From contig NC_092567.1 in the NCBI RefSeq assembly GCF_037975245.1, forward strand, positions 24,024,376-24,088,375: a DNA stretch of 64,000 bases, read 5' to 3'. Below, piece by piece: positions 1 through 12,100 of the stretch. This DNA is from Apostichopus japonicus (taxonomy: Eukaryota; Echinodermata; Holothuroidea; Aspidochirotida; Stichopodidae). Numbering within the stretch: the first letter of the stretch is position 1; each line of letters opens with the position of its first letter. The position numbers and the translations under genes were made by a program. The notes beneath the pieces are model-generated. The model worked only from the letters and a program-made list of their open reading frames with translations, did no database searches and was not told where the DNA came from.

Positions 1-3000
1 TTGGTAGTGCCCTGTAACAGAGTGAGTCAGACAAACTCCTTTGACTTGATTTCAAACCCCAGTTGAGGCAGCTTTTTGATTTTCTGTACTTTCCCTACTT
101 CCATTCTGCAGTTGAAATATTAGAAACGAGCAATATTTCTCAACAGTTACAGTGGCGCAGTTGGTAGTGCTCTGAAATGCAAAGAGTCAGACAAATGTCA
201 TGTCTGGGGTTCAATTCCAGGTTGAGGCTTTTACTTTTCTGATCTTTTCATCTTTGCATGTCATTCCATTCTGAGGTTCAAGTATTAGAAACAAGCAATG
301 TTTCTCAACAGTTACAATGGCGCAGTCGGTAGTGCTCTGAAATGCAATGAGTCAGACAAATGTCATGTCTGGGGTTCAATTCCAGGTTCAGGCTTTTACT
401 TTTCTGATCTTTTCATCTTTGCATGTCATTCCATTATGAGGTTCAAGTATTAGAAACAAGCAATGTTTCTCAACAGTTACAGTGGCGCAGTCGGTAGTGC
501 TCTGAAATGCAAAGAGTCAGACAAATGTCATGTCTGGGGTTCAATTCCAGGTTGAGGCTTTTACTTTTCTGATCTTTTCATCTTTGCATGTCATTCCATT
601 ATGAGGTTGAAATATTAGAACGAGCAATATTACAGTTACAGTGGCGCAGTCGGTAGTGCTCTGAAATGCAAAGAGTCAGACAAATGTCATGTCTGGGTTT
701 CAATTCCAGGTTCAGGCTTTTACTTTTCTGATCTTTTCATCTTTGCATGTCATTCCATTATGAGGTTCAAATATTAGAAACGCGCAGTATTTCTCAACAG
801 TTACAGTGGCGCAGTTGGTAGTGCTCTGAAATGCAAAGAGTCAGACAAATGTCATTCTGGGGTTCAATTCCAGGTTCAGGCTTTTAGTTTTCTGATCTTT
901 TCATCTTTGCATTCCATTCCATTCCGAGGTTCAAATATTAGAAACGAGCATAATTTCTCAACACTTACAGTGGCGCAGTCGGTAGTGCTCTGTAATGCAA
1001 TGAGTCAGACAAATGTCATGTCTGCGGTTCAATTCCAGGTTGAGGCTTTTACTTTTCTGATCTTTTCATGTCATTCCATTCTTAGGTTCAAATATTAGAA
1101 ACGCGCAATATTTCTCAACAGTTACAGTGGCGCAGTCGGTAGTGCTCTGAAATGCAAAGAGTCAGACAAATGTCAAGTCTGGTGTTCAATTCCAGGTTGA
1201 GGCCTTTACTTTTCTGATCTTTTCATCATTGCATTCCATTCCATTCTTAGGTTCAAATATTAGAAACGAGCAATATTTCTCAACAGTTACAGTGGCGCAG
1301 TCGGTAGTGCTCTGAAATGCAAAGAGTCAGACAAATGTCATGTCTGGGGTTCAAATCCATGTTGAGGCTTTTACTTTTCTGATTTTTTCATCTTTGCATG
1401 TCATTCCATTCTGAGGTTCAAATATTAGAAACGAGCAATATTTCTCAACAGTTACAGTGGCGCAGTCGGTAGTGCCTTGAAATGCAATGAGTCAGACAAA
1501 TGTCATGTCTGCGGTTCAATTCCAGGTCGAGGCTTTTACTTTTCATCTTTTATGTCATTCCATTCTGAGGTTCAAATGTTAGAAACGAGCAATATTTATC
1601 AACAGTTACAGTGGCGCAGTTGGTAGTGCTCTGAAATGCAATGAGTCAGACAAATGTCATGTCTGGGGTTCAATTCCATGTTGAGGCTTTTACTTTTCTG
1701 ATTTTTTCATCTTTGCATGTCATTCCATTCTGAGGTTCAAATATTAGAAACGAGCAATATTTCTCAACAGTTACAGTGGCGCAGTCGGTAGTGCCTTGAA
1801 ATGCAAAGAGTCAGACAAATGTCATGTCTGGGGTTTCAATTCCAGGTTGAGGCTTTTACTTTTCTGACCTTTCATCTTTGCATGTCATTCCATTCTGAGG
1901 TTCAAATATTAGAAACGAGCAATGTTTCTCAACAGTTACAGTGGCGCAGTCGGTAGTGCCTTAAAATGCAATGAGTCAGACAAATTTCATGTCTGGGGTT
2001 CAATTCCAGGTTCAGGCTTTTACTTTTCTGATCTTTTCATCATTGCATGTCATTTCATTCTGAGGTTCAAATATTAAAAACGAGCAATATTTCTCAACAG
2101 CTACAGTGGCGCAGTTGGTAGTGCTCTGAAATGCAAAGAGTCAGACAAATGTCATGTCTGGGGGTTCAATTCCAGGTTCAGGCTTTTACTTTTCTGATCT
2201 TTTCATCTTTGCATGTCATTTCATTCTGAGGTTCAAATATTAGAAACGAGCAATATTTCTCAACAGTTACAGTGGCGCAGTCGGTAGTGCCTTGAAATGC
2301 AATGAGTCAGACAAATGTCATGTCTGCGGTTCAATTCCAGGTCGAGGCTTTTACTTTTCATCTTTTATGTCATTCCATTCTGAGGTTCAAATGTTAGAAA
2401 CGAGCAATATTTATCAACAGTTACAGTGGCGCAGTTGGTAGTGCTCTGAAATGCAATGAGTCAGACAAATGTCATGTCTGGGGTTCAATTCCATGTTGAG
2501 GCTTTTACTTTTTTGATTTTTTCATCTTTGCATGTCATTCCATTCTGAGGTTCAAATATTAGAAACGAGCAATATTTCTCAACAGTTACAGTGGCGCAGT
2601 CGGTAGTGCCTTGAAATGCAAAGAGTCAGACAAATGTCATGTCTGGGGTTTCAATTCCAGGTTGAGGCTTTTACTTTTCTGACCTTTCATCTTTGCATGT
2701 CATTCCATTCTGAGGTTCAAATATTAGAAACGAGCAATATTTCTCAACAGTTACAGTGGCGCAGTCGGTAGTGCCTTGAAATGCAATGAGTCAGACAAAT
2801 TTCATGTCTGGGGTTCAATTCCAGGTTCAGGCTTTTACTTTTCTGATCTTTTCATCATTGCATGTCATTTCATTCTGAGGTTCAAATATTAAAAACAAGC
2901 AATATTTCTCAACAGCTACAGTGGCGCAGTTGGTAGTGCTCTGAAATGCAAAGAGTCAGACAAATGTCATGTCTGGGGGTTCAATTCCAGGTTCAGGCTT

Positions 3001-3343
3001 TTACTTTTCTGATCTTTTCATCATTGCATGTCATTCCATTCTGAGGTTCAAATATTAGAAACGAGCAATATTTCTCAACAGTTACAGTGGCGCAGTTGGT
3101 AGTGCTCTGAAATGCAAAGAGTCAGACAAATGTCATGTCTGGGGTTCAATTCCAGGTTGAGGCTTTTACTTTTCTGATCTTTTCATCATTGCATGTCATT
3201 CCATTCTGAGGTTCAAATATTAGAAACGAGCAATATTTCTCAACAGTTACAGTGGCGCAGTTGGTAGTGCTCTGAAATTCAAAGAGTCAGACAAATGTCA
3301 TGTCTGGGTTTCAATTCCAGGTTGAGGCTTTTGCTTTTCTGAT
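1..3343 (+). repeat. Tandem array of tRNA-like units (~163 bp)
   Basis: About 20 complete units plus a partial one at the left edge. The motif TGGCGCAGTYGG recurs near positions 153, 318, 483, 641, 807, 971, 1128, 1293, 1457, 1612, 1776, 1939, 2106, 2273, 2428, 2592, 2755, 2922, 3087 and 3252. It fits the Pol III A box, and GGTTCAATTCC about 55 bases later fits the B box. A TTTT run follows just downstream, so each unit has the layout of a short Pol III gene. The D-arm can pair (GCGC with GTGC), but the acceptor and T arms do not close well, so I do not call functional tRNAs. Units 1455-2270 and 2271-3084 repeat at an offset of 815-816 bp, giving a five-unit higher-order repeat. The array continues off the window. 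It is probably derived from a tRNA-type SINE head; Pol III transcription is inferred. Confidence 0.85.
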
Positions 3344-3394
3344 GTTTGAAGAAAGTGGAAGTATAAATATAAGGAAAGAAATTTATCCAGTGGG

Positions 3395-3475
3395 AACCAA
3401 AATGGTGTAAATGGTAGCTCTGTTACCTTTGAATCATTTGATCATCCTGCCAGTGTGGGTTCAAGTCCTAGGTGA
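3395..3475 (+). repeat. Diverged tRNA-like element
   Basis: An A-box-like TGGTGTAAATGGTAGC starts at 3403 and a B-box-like GGGTTCAAGTCC at 3457. The spacing resembles the adjacent array but the sequence differs, so this is a second tRNA-derived family or a degenerate SINE head. No clean cloverleaf is visible. Confidence 0.5.
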
Positions 3476-3558
3476 GCAATCGCTGCAAAAGGACTTCACT
3501 GGATAGGTTTTCTGGTACCCGAAACCCTCCCCCTTCCCCCAGACAAGGTCACTCCGCG

Positions 3559-3757
3559 GACTAGGTGAGTTGCGCGGACCCCCTCCCCCTGACTAGCTTC
3601 CTGCGGGGACTAGGTGAGTTGCGCGGACCCCCTCCCCCTGACTAGCTTCCTGCGGGGACTAGGTGAGTTGCGCGGACCCCCTCCCCCTGACTAGCTTCCT
3701 GCGGGGACTAGGTGAGTTGCGCGGACCCCCTCCCCCCTGACTAGCTATCTGCGCGGC
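3559..3757 (+). repeat. GC-rich 49-bp minisatellite, four copies
   Basis: Four near-identical units start at 3559, 3608, 3657 and 3706, each opening GACTAGGTGAGTTGCGCGGA and followed by a C-rich stretch and CTGACTAGCTTCCTGCGGGG. It stands out from the AT-rich surroundings. No gene is visible. Confidence 0.9.
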
Positions 3758-3844
3758 TCCCCCGAATAGAGAAAATCTTTTAGAGAAAAAAGTACTAAGT
3801 CCCAACAGTTGGATGTTTAATTATTTCTTATTCAAACTAGTTCA

Positions 3845-3920
3845 GTAGTCCACCAGTGGTCTGGTGGTAAAAAAAAAAAATTTGGAACACAAGGTCCCTG
3901 GTTCAATCCTCACCTCTGTT
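3845..3920 (+). repeat. tRNA-like SINE head
   Basis: CCAGTGGTCTGGTGGT is A-box-like. After an internal A-run comes CTGGTTCAATCCTCACC, a good B box. This is the third tRNA-like sequence in the first 4 kb and is different from the other two. The following bases (to about 4370) are AT-rich with no gene recognised. Confidence 0.45.
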
Positions 3921-4374
3921 TTGCTTTTGCAGCAAAAAAAGAAAAACACAAGTTGATTTTTCACACTTACAGCTAACTGATAAAACATCAATAAATGCAT
4001 ACAATTACAACCACTTAAAATCATAAACAAATATTGCAATAATAGTTCATAAAAAAAATCATAAAAGAAAACATTAAATATCAGTTCATTGTCAGGACAG
4101 TTTTTTACCTCAGCTAACACCCCTTCACTTATCTCTCCCAAGTTATCCTATTTCCAATAATATTATTTACTGTTCATTTACTGTTCTACAAATTCTTCCA
4201 TGTATGATTCTGCATCACTTTGCTGATCCGAAACAAAAGCAAAAAATTAAATGATTGCAGAAAATATATCAACAGATTATTGTCAAAAATGGATGTTTGT
4301 CCATCGTACAAATGACTGGAATTTGTTTCTCCTTCTAGCAACTCCCTCCCTGGTAAGTATAACGCAGTCCAAGG

Positions 4375-5425
4375 AGGGGGGATGCATTGTGGCTTTGATG
4401 ATGCAACATGAATCTGAAGTAATGTATAGTGAGGGTGTACAACATACTGGTCTTAGTAATACAGTGAAAAGCAGTGTTATGTAACAAACAATACAGTCAC
4501 AATGACACAGGCTGTCCTGAAATGACCATTAACCTCAACAACGGCTTCTTGTACTTAATGTGATAGATACATCAACATACTAAATATGACATCTGTCCTT
4601 GCTGAAATATTCTGAAAATAAGCATGGTTTTCATAATTTCTCCCCGGGTAAACTCATACGTCCATTGACCTCTGCCCACAACATTAGGCTTTTTGTACTC
4701 AATATAATAACATACCAAATATGGGATCTGTCCAAGCTTCCCTAGCGATATTATGTTTAGGAAGGTGTGTTAGTGTAAAGAGACAGGTAAGAGGGGAATG
4801 AAGTCAATGTTTGGCATTTGCTGACTTCAAATGACCGTTGACCTCCACCAAAAGCAATAATAGGCTCATTTAATTTAATATGGTACATCTACAAACCAAT
4901 ATGAGATCTGTCCAATATCTTGTTGACAAGGCTTTACGATTGACCTGTTCTCCCAAAATGACCTCTGACCTCCACCAAAGTCAATATGCTACTGTAACTT
5001 TTAATTATTGCTATACACCTTCATACCAAATATGAGATCTGCCCATGCTTCCCATCTTGAGATATTGTGTTAACAAGGTTTTCACAATTTGACCCCTGGT
5101 GACCCAAAATGACCTTTGACCTCCACTAAAAACAATAGGTTTCTTGTACTTAATGTGGTACTTCTACACATCAAATATGAAATTGGTCCGACCGGCCCTT
5201 CTTGAGAAATCGTGTTTACAAGGTTTTCACAATTTGACCCTTGGTGACCCCAAATGACCTCTGACCTCCACCAAAAATAATAGGCTTCTTGTACTCAATG
5301 TGGTACTTCTACACACAAAATATAAAATTTGTCTGACCTTCCCTTCTTGAGATACAGTATCATGTTTACAAGCTGGGCGTTACAAACGCACTCACACACA
5401 CACACACGCGCCATCATGAATGCAA
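4375..5425 (+). repeat. Interspersed element with internal ~160-bp repeats
   Basis: The head (4384-4445) contains TGCATTGTGGCTTTGATG and GAGGGTGTACA. Diverged units of about 160 bp follow, each with ACAAGGTTTTCACAATTTGA, a TGACCTYTGACCTCCACCAA core and a 'CAAATATGAGATCTGTCC' part. The element ends near an ACGCACTCACACACACAC stretch. Relatives occur at 6655-6960, 13137-13490, 22640-22860 (minus) and 35470-35590. No long open frame was seen, so it is a noncoding dispersed repeat. The stretch 5426-6284 is AT-rich with no recognised gene. Confidence 0.75.
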
Positions 5426-6284
5426 AGGTTACGATTATCATCGAACCCTAATAGGACAAAACATCAAATACATCCACCTAGAACCAACCAGAGGTATATT
5501 AAGTACTTACTATTCCGTATTAAGAGCAATTCATGAGTTTATCTAAAAAAGGAAAATAACATTTGCTTCAATTTTTGCTTTACTGGTTAATGGATACATG
5601 AACATAACCTTCATATTTTCCAAGCGAAACCAGTTCATTGTCAGGAATTCACATCAGCCACATCTGCTCCCAGTTTTAACACCCTAGAACTACATGTCTA
5701 AATCAAAATATCATAATAATAATCATAATCAAAATAATAATAATGCACAAAAACGTATTACAGATGATGAATTACCATAGACTATTTGTAAACATATGAC
5801 TGCATAATAAGTTTTCTTAGCAAGCATATTAAAACATATATCTGTACCTTTCTACAATTTTGGAACAAAGAAAGGTAATTTGATGGGATTTCTAAGGCCT
5901 AAACTTAATTGCAAGCATATTCTTAACTCACAATTGCATCACACAATTCAAGAAATATTGCAATTACATTATGACGGTTGTCAAGGTTACGCACTTGGCC
6001 TTAAAGTCGTTCCCTTAATGATTTCTGGAAACACTCTAGCCAATGTGAATTCAACTCTGAAGTGCATAGAATCAAATGTTTGCAGAAAATATCAAGACTG
6101 TCTCAAACACAAGATTCTCCCTTGCAAGGATAACACGGTGAAAATACAAAATTCTCCTTCATTAGCTAGGATAACACACAAAGTGAAAACACTGCAACCT
6201 GTGAGCTATTTAAACTAAAAAGCCAATTGTCTTAGTAGTTTCTATTATGTACTGCACAGAAGATATTGAAAGTCTTCACCATTA

Positions 6285-6600
6285 ATGACTACCCCTTCCC
6301 TTAATCCTCTCTTTGTCCCTCCACTGTTTATCTCCTACCTCTCCTCTTCCCCTGTTGGTTTCTTTCTTTCTTCTCTCCATCCCTTGTCTACTAATCCCCT
6401 TACATCTATCTCTTTGTGTTCACAATGCTCATTAACCTGTCTGTATTCTGTGTGTGTTTTTGTCCCTTCTGTTACTGTTACTTGTCAGTTAGCCTTTGAA
6501 GAAGATCCTGCTAGGATCGAAACGTCAGGCCAACTTACTTTTACACATTCTTTTACACAGGCTCTCTAGTGGATAAGCAGTTTGCTAACAGTTTTATTTT
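6285..6600 (+). mobile_element. Retroelement 3' fragment with hammerhead-like hairpin
   Basis: At 6496-6530 there is a 6-bp hairpin (GATCCT, loop GCT, AGGATC) followed directly by GAAACGTC. This order resembles stem II, the GAAA core and a GTC site of hammerhead ribozymes, which are known in Penelope-like retroelements. The upstream core reads TTGAAGA instead of CTGANGA, so activity is doubtful. A diverged relative lies near 52804. The 94-codon open frame here is low-complexity and is not called a gene. Confidence 0.4.
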
Positions 6601-6654
6601 ATTTTCAAATAGATCAGTAAGAATCTTGCACTCCAGTTTGACTTTTGCAGTAAT

Positions 6655-6960
6655 CTTGGTTTTCAGAATTTGACCTCTGTTGACCTTTGCCCCCCCCCAC
6701 CAATTTGAATAGTGCTACTGTGCTGACCATGGGGGCGTCTATACATACCAAATATTAACTTTTTTGTTAGTTATTGTGTTGATGTAGCTTCAGACTTTGA
6801 TTAAGCAAAGTATAATTTTCTTTCAAACCTTCACTTTTGGAGTAATTCTTTTTGCATGGTTGTCACAACTTGACCTGTGGGGTGACATCACATGACCTTT
6901 GAAAAGGTGAGAGTTCTTGTACTCAAAAATATGAAACACAATACACTGTCCAATATTTAT
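6655..6960 (+). repeat. Relic of the TGACC-core dispersed repeat
   Basis: It contains TTTGACCTCTGTTGACCTTTG, CATACCAAATATTAAC, GTCACAACTTGACCTGTGG and a further TGACCTTTGAAA. These are diverged forms of the parts of the element at 4375-5425. The stretch 6961-7690 is AT-rich, with a C-run at 7445-7462 and no recognised gene. Confidence 0.5.
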
Positions 6961-7695
6961 CCAACCATAACATTACAGTGATTACGTTATTAACACCTGA
7001 CGATACGTTGTAAGATTAATAAAACAGGGTAGAGTCACTTGCAACATGTTTGTTCAATATGGGCACTGAGTTCTTTCCAGAGGCATATTTAAAATAGGTA
7101 AAAGTCCAAGATCCCTCTCACTGTATCCAATAAAAAACAAAACTCTTCAAAATACCTCAAGGTAGCAACAATTCAACAATCTTCCAGGCAATTCTAGCAA
7201 TTCCAGAATGTTATTTGTGGTGTTTTCTCCAAATTCTATTTTATTCATGTGAGAAACATGCAGATAGCAAACAAAGATGTTAACATTATAAATAGGCTGT
7301 TATTGTTACTTAACTTACAGGTTGACTATGTACAAAGACTTACTGTAACAGCTGACAATTCACATTATATATATATAACTTCTTTCTAGACTTGGATATT
7401 GGGCACCACAGTCCTTTGGCAAAATACCACATCTCCATGGGAACCCCCCCCCACCCCCCCCCCAAAACACCCAACAAATCAGTATCATCATGCTTCTCTT
7501 TCAACTTAGCCAAAACAACAAAGTGTATTTGAAAGTAGAAAATACTTTTAAAACAAAGTGTATTTGAAAGAATAAAATACTTTCAAAGAGTAGCTTTTGG
7601 CCTTTGTTTATCAATTTATAGCAAATTGATGCACGGATAATTGTTCCCTCATTGACATCCTTTGACTCGGCCGTTCTTGTAGAACCTCTGTGGTG

Positions 7696-7990
7696 TTGTT
7701 TCATCCGTTCAATAGGCCTTCTGTGCACACAACCATCTTGTCTGTGAGACCACAGATATCTGCTTTAATGAATGCATGACATCTGGTTCTTACATAGTGT
7801 TTTCATCAGTTCAATAGGCCTGCTTTGCACTGTATATCTGCCATCTTGTCTGTGAGACCACAGATATCTGCTTTTATGAATGCATGGCGTCTGGTTCTCA
7901 CATAGTGTTTCATCCATTCAATAACACTACTGTTTAGTACCACTCATTTTATCAGCATAGATATCCTCTTTCTGTGAATGCATGCAGGTT
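7696..7990 (+). repeat. Tandem repeat, ~108-bp unit, 2.5 copies
   Basis: Two full units and a diverged third share TTCAATAGGCC, CCATCTTGTCTGTGAGACCA and CAGATATCTGCTTT, then an ATGAATGCATG segment and CATAGTGTTTCATC. It is noncoding. The stretch 7991-8653 contains a short open frame near 8258-8485 that I do not recognise and do not call. Confidence 0.75.
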
Positions 7991-8653
7991 CCCCATCTGT
8001 GTCATTCCAGTTTGTATGTGGGCCATGTGAACTTCAACATTGTCCTGAAAAGACCTGCAAAAATTATTGTAAAAGTTCAATTAACATAATACAATATTAT
8101 CAACCATTGTGCAAGATTGGTTAAAAGAGTTTTCCAAAAGCTCAACACAAGCACTGGTTAAATTTAACCAAATATTGCAAGATGTCACTCCACCGATACC
8201 CAGGAATTATGACTTGGATGCCGGGCACCCCAACCAATTATTAAGGGTGCAACACTTGTGTCTTGTAACTTGATAAATATTTTTGTACACATAGGGGTGG
8301 CAAAGATGACAGATCCTGCAGGAGGGGTGGGAAGTGTGCTTGGGAGCACAAAAGTCTGCATGGATAGGAGGGGCACAAATAGTACCCCCTACTCTCCCCT
8401 GGGCCTGGATGTTCCTTTACTTAAGAACAAATCATACAAATTAAGCCACAGAATCCATAACATGACCAGAAGCAAAGTTTACTAGATAGCAGAATTGTAG
8501 GTGGGCGTCTACCCTTACTCTAGCATAGTTGCCTTTATGTGGACTCTCCCCACCCCCCCCTCCCCCAGGGATATGTGCTCACACTTGTAGCATCTTGGAG
8601 ATCTATAATAGAAACTAGTACAAGACAAAAGTACTCATACTCATTGCCCTTAC

Positions 8654-9012
8654 AGGGTGTGAAGACTCGCGCAAAAAGAAACGTCTAATGCCGGTAATCT
8701 GACCTAGTTTCGAATGCGGTGTAACAGAAGTGTTGCACACCACCATCGATCCCAGAAAATACACACACAGCTTGCTACTGTTGGTAATTAGACACTAGTG
8801 TTCAGTCAGTACATACAGCTGCTGTCAATGCCCACAGCACAGTGTACAAACAATACAGCGATGGACATCTCAGGTCCAGCTATAGATAACAAGGTATCAC
8901 TTTTCATTACTGTCTGCATTTTGTAGCGACAAGAGAAAAACTTCACTTGCAAGCAACGGAAAGTTAACTTTTCAGAGCATGGCACGCTGTTTGGGGTGAG
9001 TCTTCAATGCCT
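8654..9012 (+). mobile_element. TTAA-type MITE, copy 1
   Basis: The termini are inverted repeats: AGGGTGTGAAGACTCGCG on the left and the complement of GAGTCTTCAATGCCT on the right. The right flank is TTAA (9013-9016); the left flank is TTAC, one mismatch from TTAA. The second copy at 52263-52617 has TTAA on both sides and aligns along its whole length. With no coding capacity this is a non-autonomous DNA transposon. TTAA targets suggest piggyBac or Kolobok, which is inferred from the target site only. Confidence 0.75.
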
Positions 9013-9135
9013 TTAAACTATTGAACTCATAATGATAATCTGCTTTATGTGAGAACCTGCTAGTTTTTACAAAATTAAAGCCCTAAACTGATATATATAT
9101 TATCTATCCACAAGGGCTTTCCCACTCGTGGGTTA

Positions 9136-12100
9136 TCAGTTTTCTCCGACTAACCTTAGACTAGCCGGTTCCATCTTTTTCTTGATATCTTCGATGAAGT
9201 CTGTGATAGCCTTGAAACCAAAGGAATCCATATCTCCATGTGTGGCTACAGACTGAAGGAGAAATAAAGAACAAACAAAAAAATAAACAAAAACACACAA
9301 TCAGTTTATTGACCATTTGATGTCCAATCTTTCCAGATGAAACAGGAATTAAACTATGCATGCCCTATCTAAATATTTTCAATAGTCAAACTTACCACAA
9401 TCTTGTTGCCATTCAGAAAATTCTCATCACATTTCTTTTAATTTATTCAACAAAGCTTGCTCAACCATTAGTTTAAAGGTATATATGTATAACTCAAATT
9501 TCTTTTCTTTTGTGATAAGAAACAAACCTTGGGTTTATGTCTCACGGTGATAAAAAAGCAACATATTAGTTCCAAAAACAATGAAAAAAAAAAAAAAAAA
9601 CACTAAAAAAGGAAAGTAAGAAGATATTTTAGGATGACAGGTGGATTGTCCATATGAATACAGGTCTAAGCATTTTTGAGCTTGGTAAGATCTGAAGAAC
9701 TAAAGTAAGCCGGGAGAACTCTACGGATTGAAGGGTTGGGGGGAAGGAGAAAAATTAAAATATTCCTTCGATAAAGAGAAATTGCTCACTAAAAGACAAC
9801 AAATTATGAATATCACAATTTAATATACAGGATAAAGAAAACACCTACTTTGACTTGCAGCATAAGGGCTGTTAAGTTGACGATCAGGTCGCACAGTTTC
9901 GAATCCTGAACACCAAAGTTCTTACGATTCACTTCATCCACCATCCTACGTGCCACTATCTCACACTCTTGTCTTTCCTCTGTTCTTCTGCAAGGTGGTT
10001 CTACGTTAAGTTCTGGAGCTAACTACAGGACAAAGAGGAGAATAGCGTTGTAATTTCATTACAGAGGAATGATCATCAACTAGGCTTGGCTTACATTTAT
10101 GATCTGAGGGCAGTATTTCAAAGTTTCTACCATCCAATCTAATATCCCATTCCTTCCCTATGATCCATGGCATTCTTGATCTATATTTACTATCATTAAT
10201 TAATTGACTTTTATCAATTAGTAATCCCTGTTTTCACTTACTGCTTGGCAGAAATTCTGAACCCCATTCAAGTATCTGGTAAGGTCTTCATTAAGTTGAT
10301 CCAATTCTAAGACCTTATTAGCATATTGCTGTTTAAATTCCATGGTATATGGCTGTTCCAAAGAATTCTGCAAAAAAGAAAACAAAGAGGTATTGTTATT
10401 TTACAAATAACTGTTCATAAAGTATAAATGAAAGAGGACCTGATATTATGAAGGATCTCCTTCGATCTGCCTCTATAGTACAACCTGATCGGATTGAAGT
10501 ATTAACACCCTCTAGCTTTCAGATATTTATCTATGCATGTTTCTTATAATAGCTAAGCATATTGCTAACAACCTTTTCTCTTTCGCCCCCCCCCCCCTCT
10601 ACAATGTTAAAATCTTTTTTCACTTGGAATACATTCTTTTCTTTCAAGAACAATTTTTAATATTTGTCTATTTTAACCCTGCGACTAGGTATGTAACAGC
10701 ATGCCATGAAATTAACTATCACTACGTCACATGTGAGTAAAATTATTATTATTATTATCATTTGTTTTATCACATAGTATAACAAGGTGAACAAGACAAT
10801 AAAATTGCAAATAACTAAAAAATGTGAAAGGAAGTAAACTAAGAAACCCTTTTGGGCTTAATCGAATAGAGTACTCCCATCAAAGAAAATAGATAACCTT
10901 AACACCTATAAAAGAACTACCCCCCCTTTTTTGTGAAAATAAATAATAATCAAAGGTTGACTGTAACTCACCAGTCGTTCAGCTTCAGTATTCATCGTAC
11001 CAAGCTCCGCGATTAACTCCCTCTTGTAAGCTAGGATCTTGGAAAGTCTTGTCTGAGAATGACGCAGAGGAAAACGACGTCAATGGTTCTTCATATACTT
11101 TTCAACAAATCAAAATTCCAGCATTTTTCATGACCAAACATTTCTGACGGTTTAACTATGAGCCCTAAACACTAATGAGGATGTAATGTTGGACACAGTA
11201 GGCTGCATATAATTGGCCAAAACTCTTCGCAAACTGTACGCTAACACCTATCCTTAAATTGCAAAATTGAATGGAAGATTAAACATCACATGGGGAGTAT
11301 ATTTACATTCAAAATTGAACGCCTCGGACAAGAAACGTTCTTTGCGCCAAAAGAGAAACCCGTTACAAGTAGTTATGGAAATGACAAGTGCTCAGATATA
11401 AGGATTTTTCTCAGTTTTCCAGACTAAACATCAAAATGCATAGACTTTCAATACCCAGAAGAAAGATGCTTCCATTTCCCTCACCGTTCCCCCAATTTCC
11501 AAACCATGTGGGAACCATCGGACACACACAAAATTGGTAGGAATTTGTAAAAGCTTTTCATTCGTATGCGTGCATTCATGTATGAGAGTGTGTGTGTGTG
11601 TGTGTGTGTGCAACCTAGTCACCAGATAGGACACAGAACCTGTAATATGATGTCCGCATATTAATTGTCTGATATCATAAACATGGTACTACTCTATAGC
11701 ACTGTCCATGCAAATTAGTAGTTAATAATTAAACATATTGATTAATTTCCAGAGTGAATTATATCAATAAATGACTTTATCCACAAATGTCTGCAAAACC
11801 TGGAACCACAAATAGAAAATAATGCTAAAAAAATTCATTTTCAACGGGCTGGAACTAAAAAACCTTGACTCACCACTACTTTTAAGAAGGTGATGGGGAA
11901 CCCTCCAAGAGTTTCACCGTACCCTTGCAGCTTTCCTCTAAGGGGGGACATTCCCAGCATAGGGTCACTATCTAACCCAGGAGAGGGAAGGGACATCATA
12001 TCAAACCTACAAACGAAAAGATGAACGCAAAAAGAATATGTTTTACAGTATATTCATTATTTGTTTGCTTAAAAAAGTGTAAAAAGCTGTGTTTGTCCAT

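Noticed and set aside
150-235. Functional tRNA genes in the left array
   Set aside because: A and B boxes are good but acceptor and T arms do not pair and the anticodon arm is irregular, so only tRNA-like is claimed.
1-3343. CRISPR array
   Set aside because: Repeats are long, head to tail and without unique spacers, and the genome is that of an animal.
5880-6218. 112-codon frame as a small gene
   Set aside because: AT-rich, no domain, no splice or promoter context; length is within chance for this composition.
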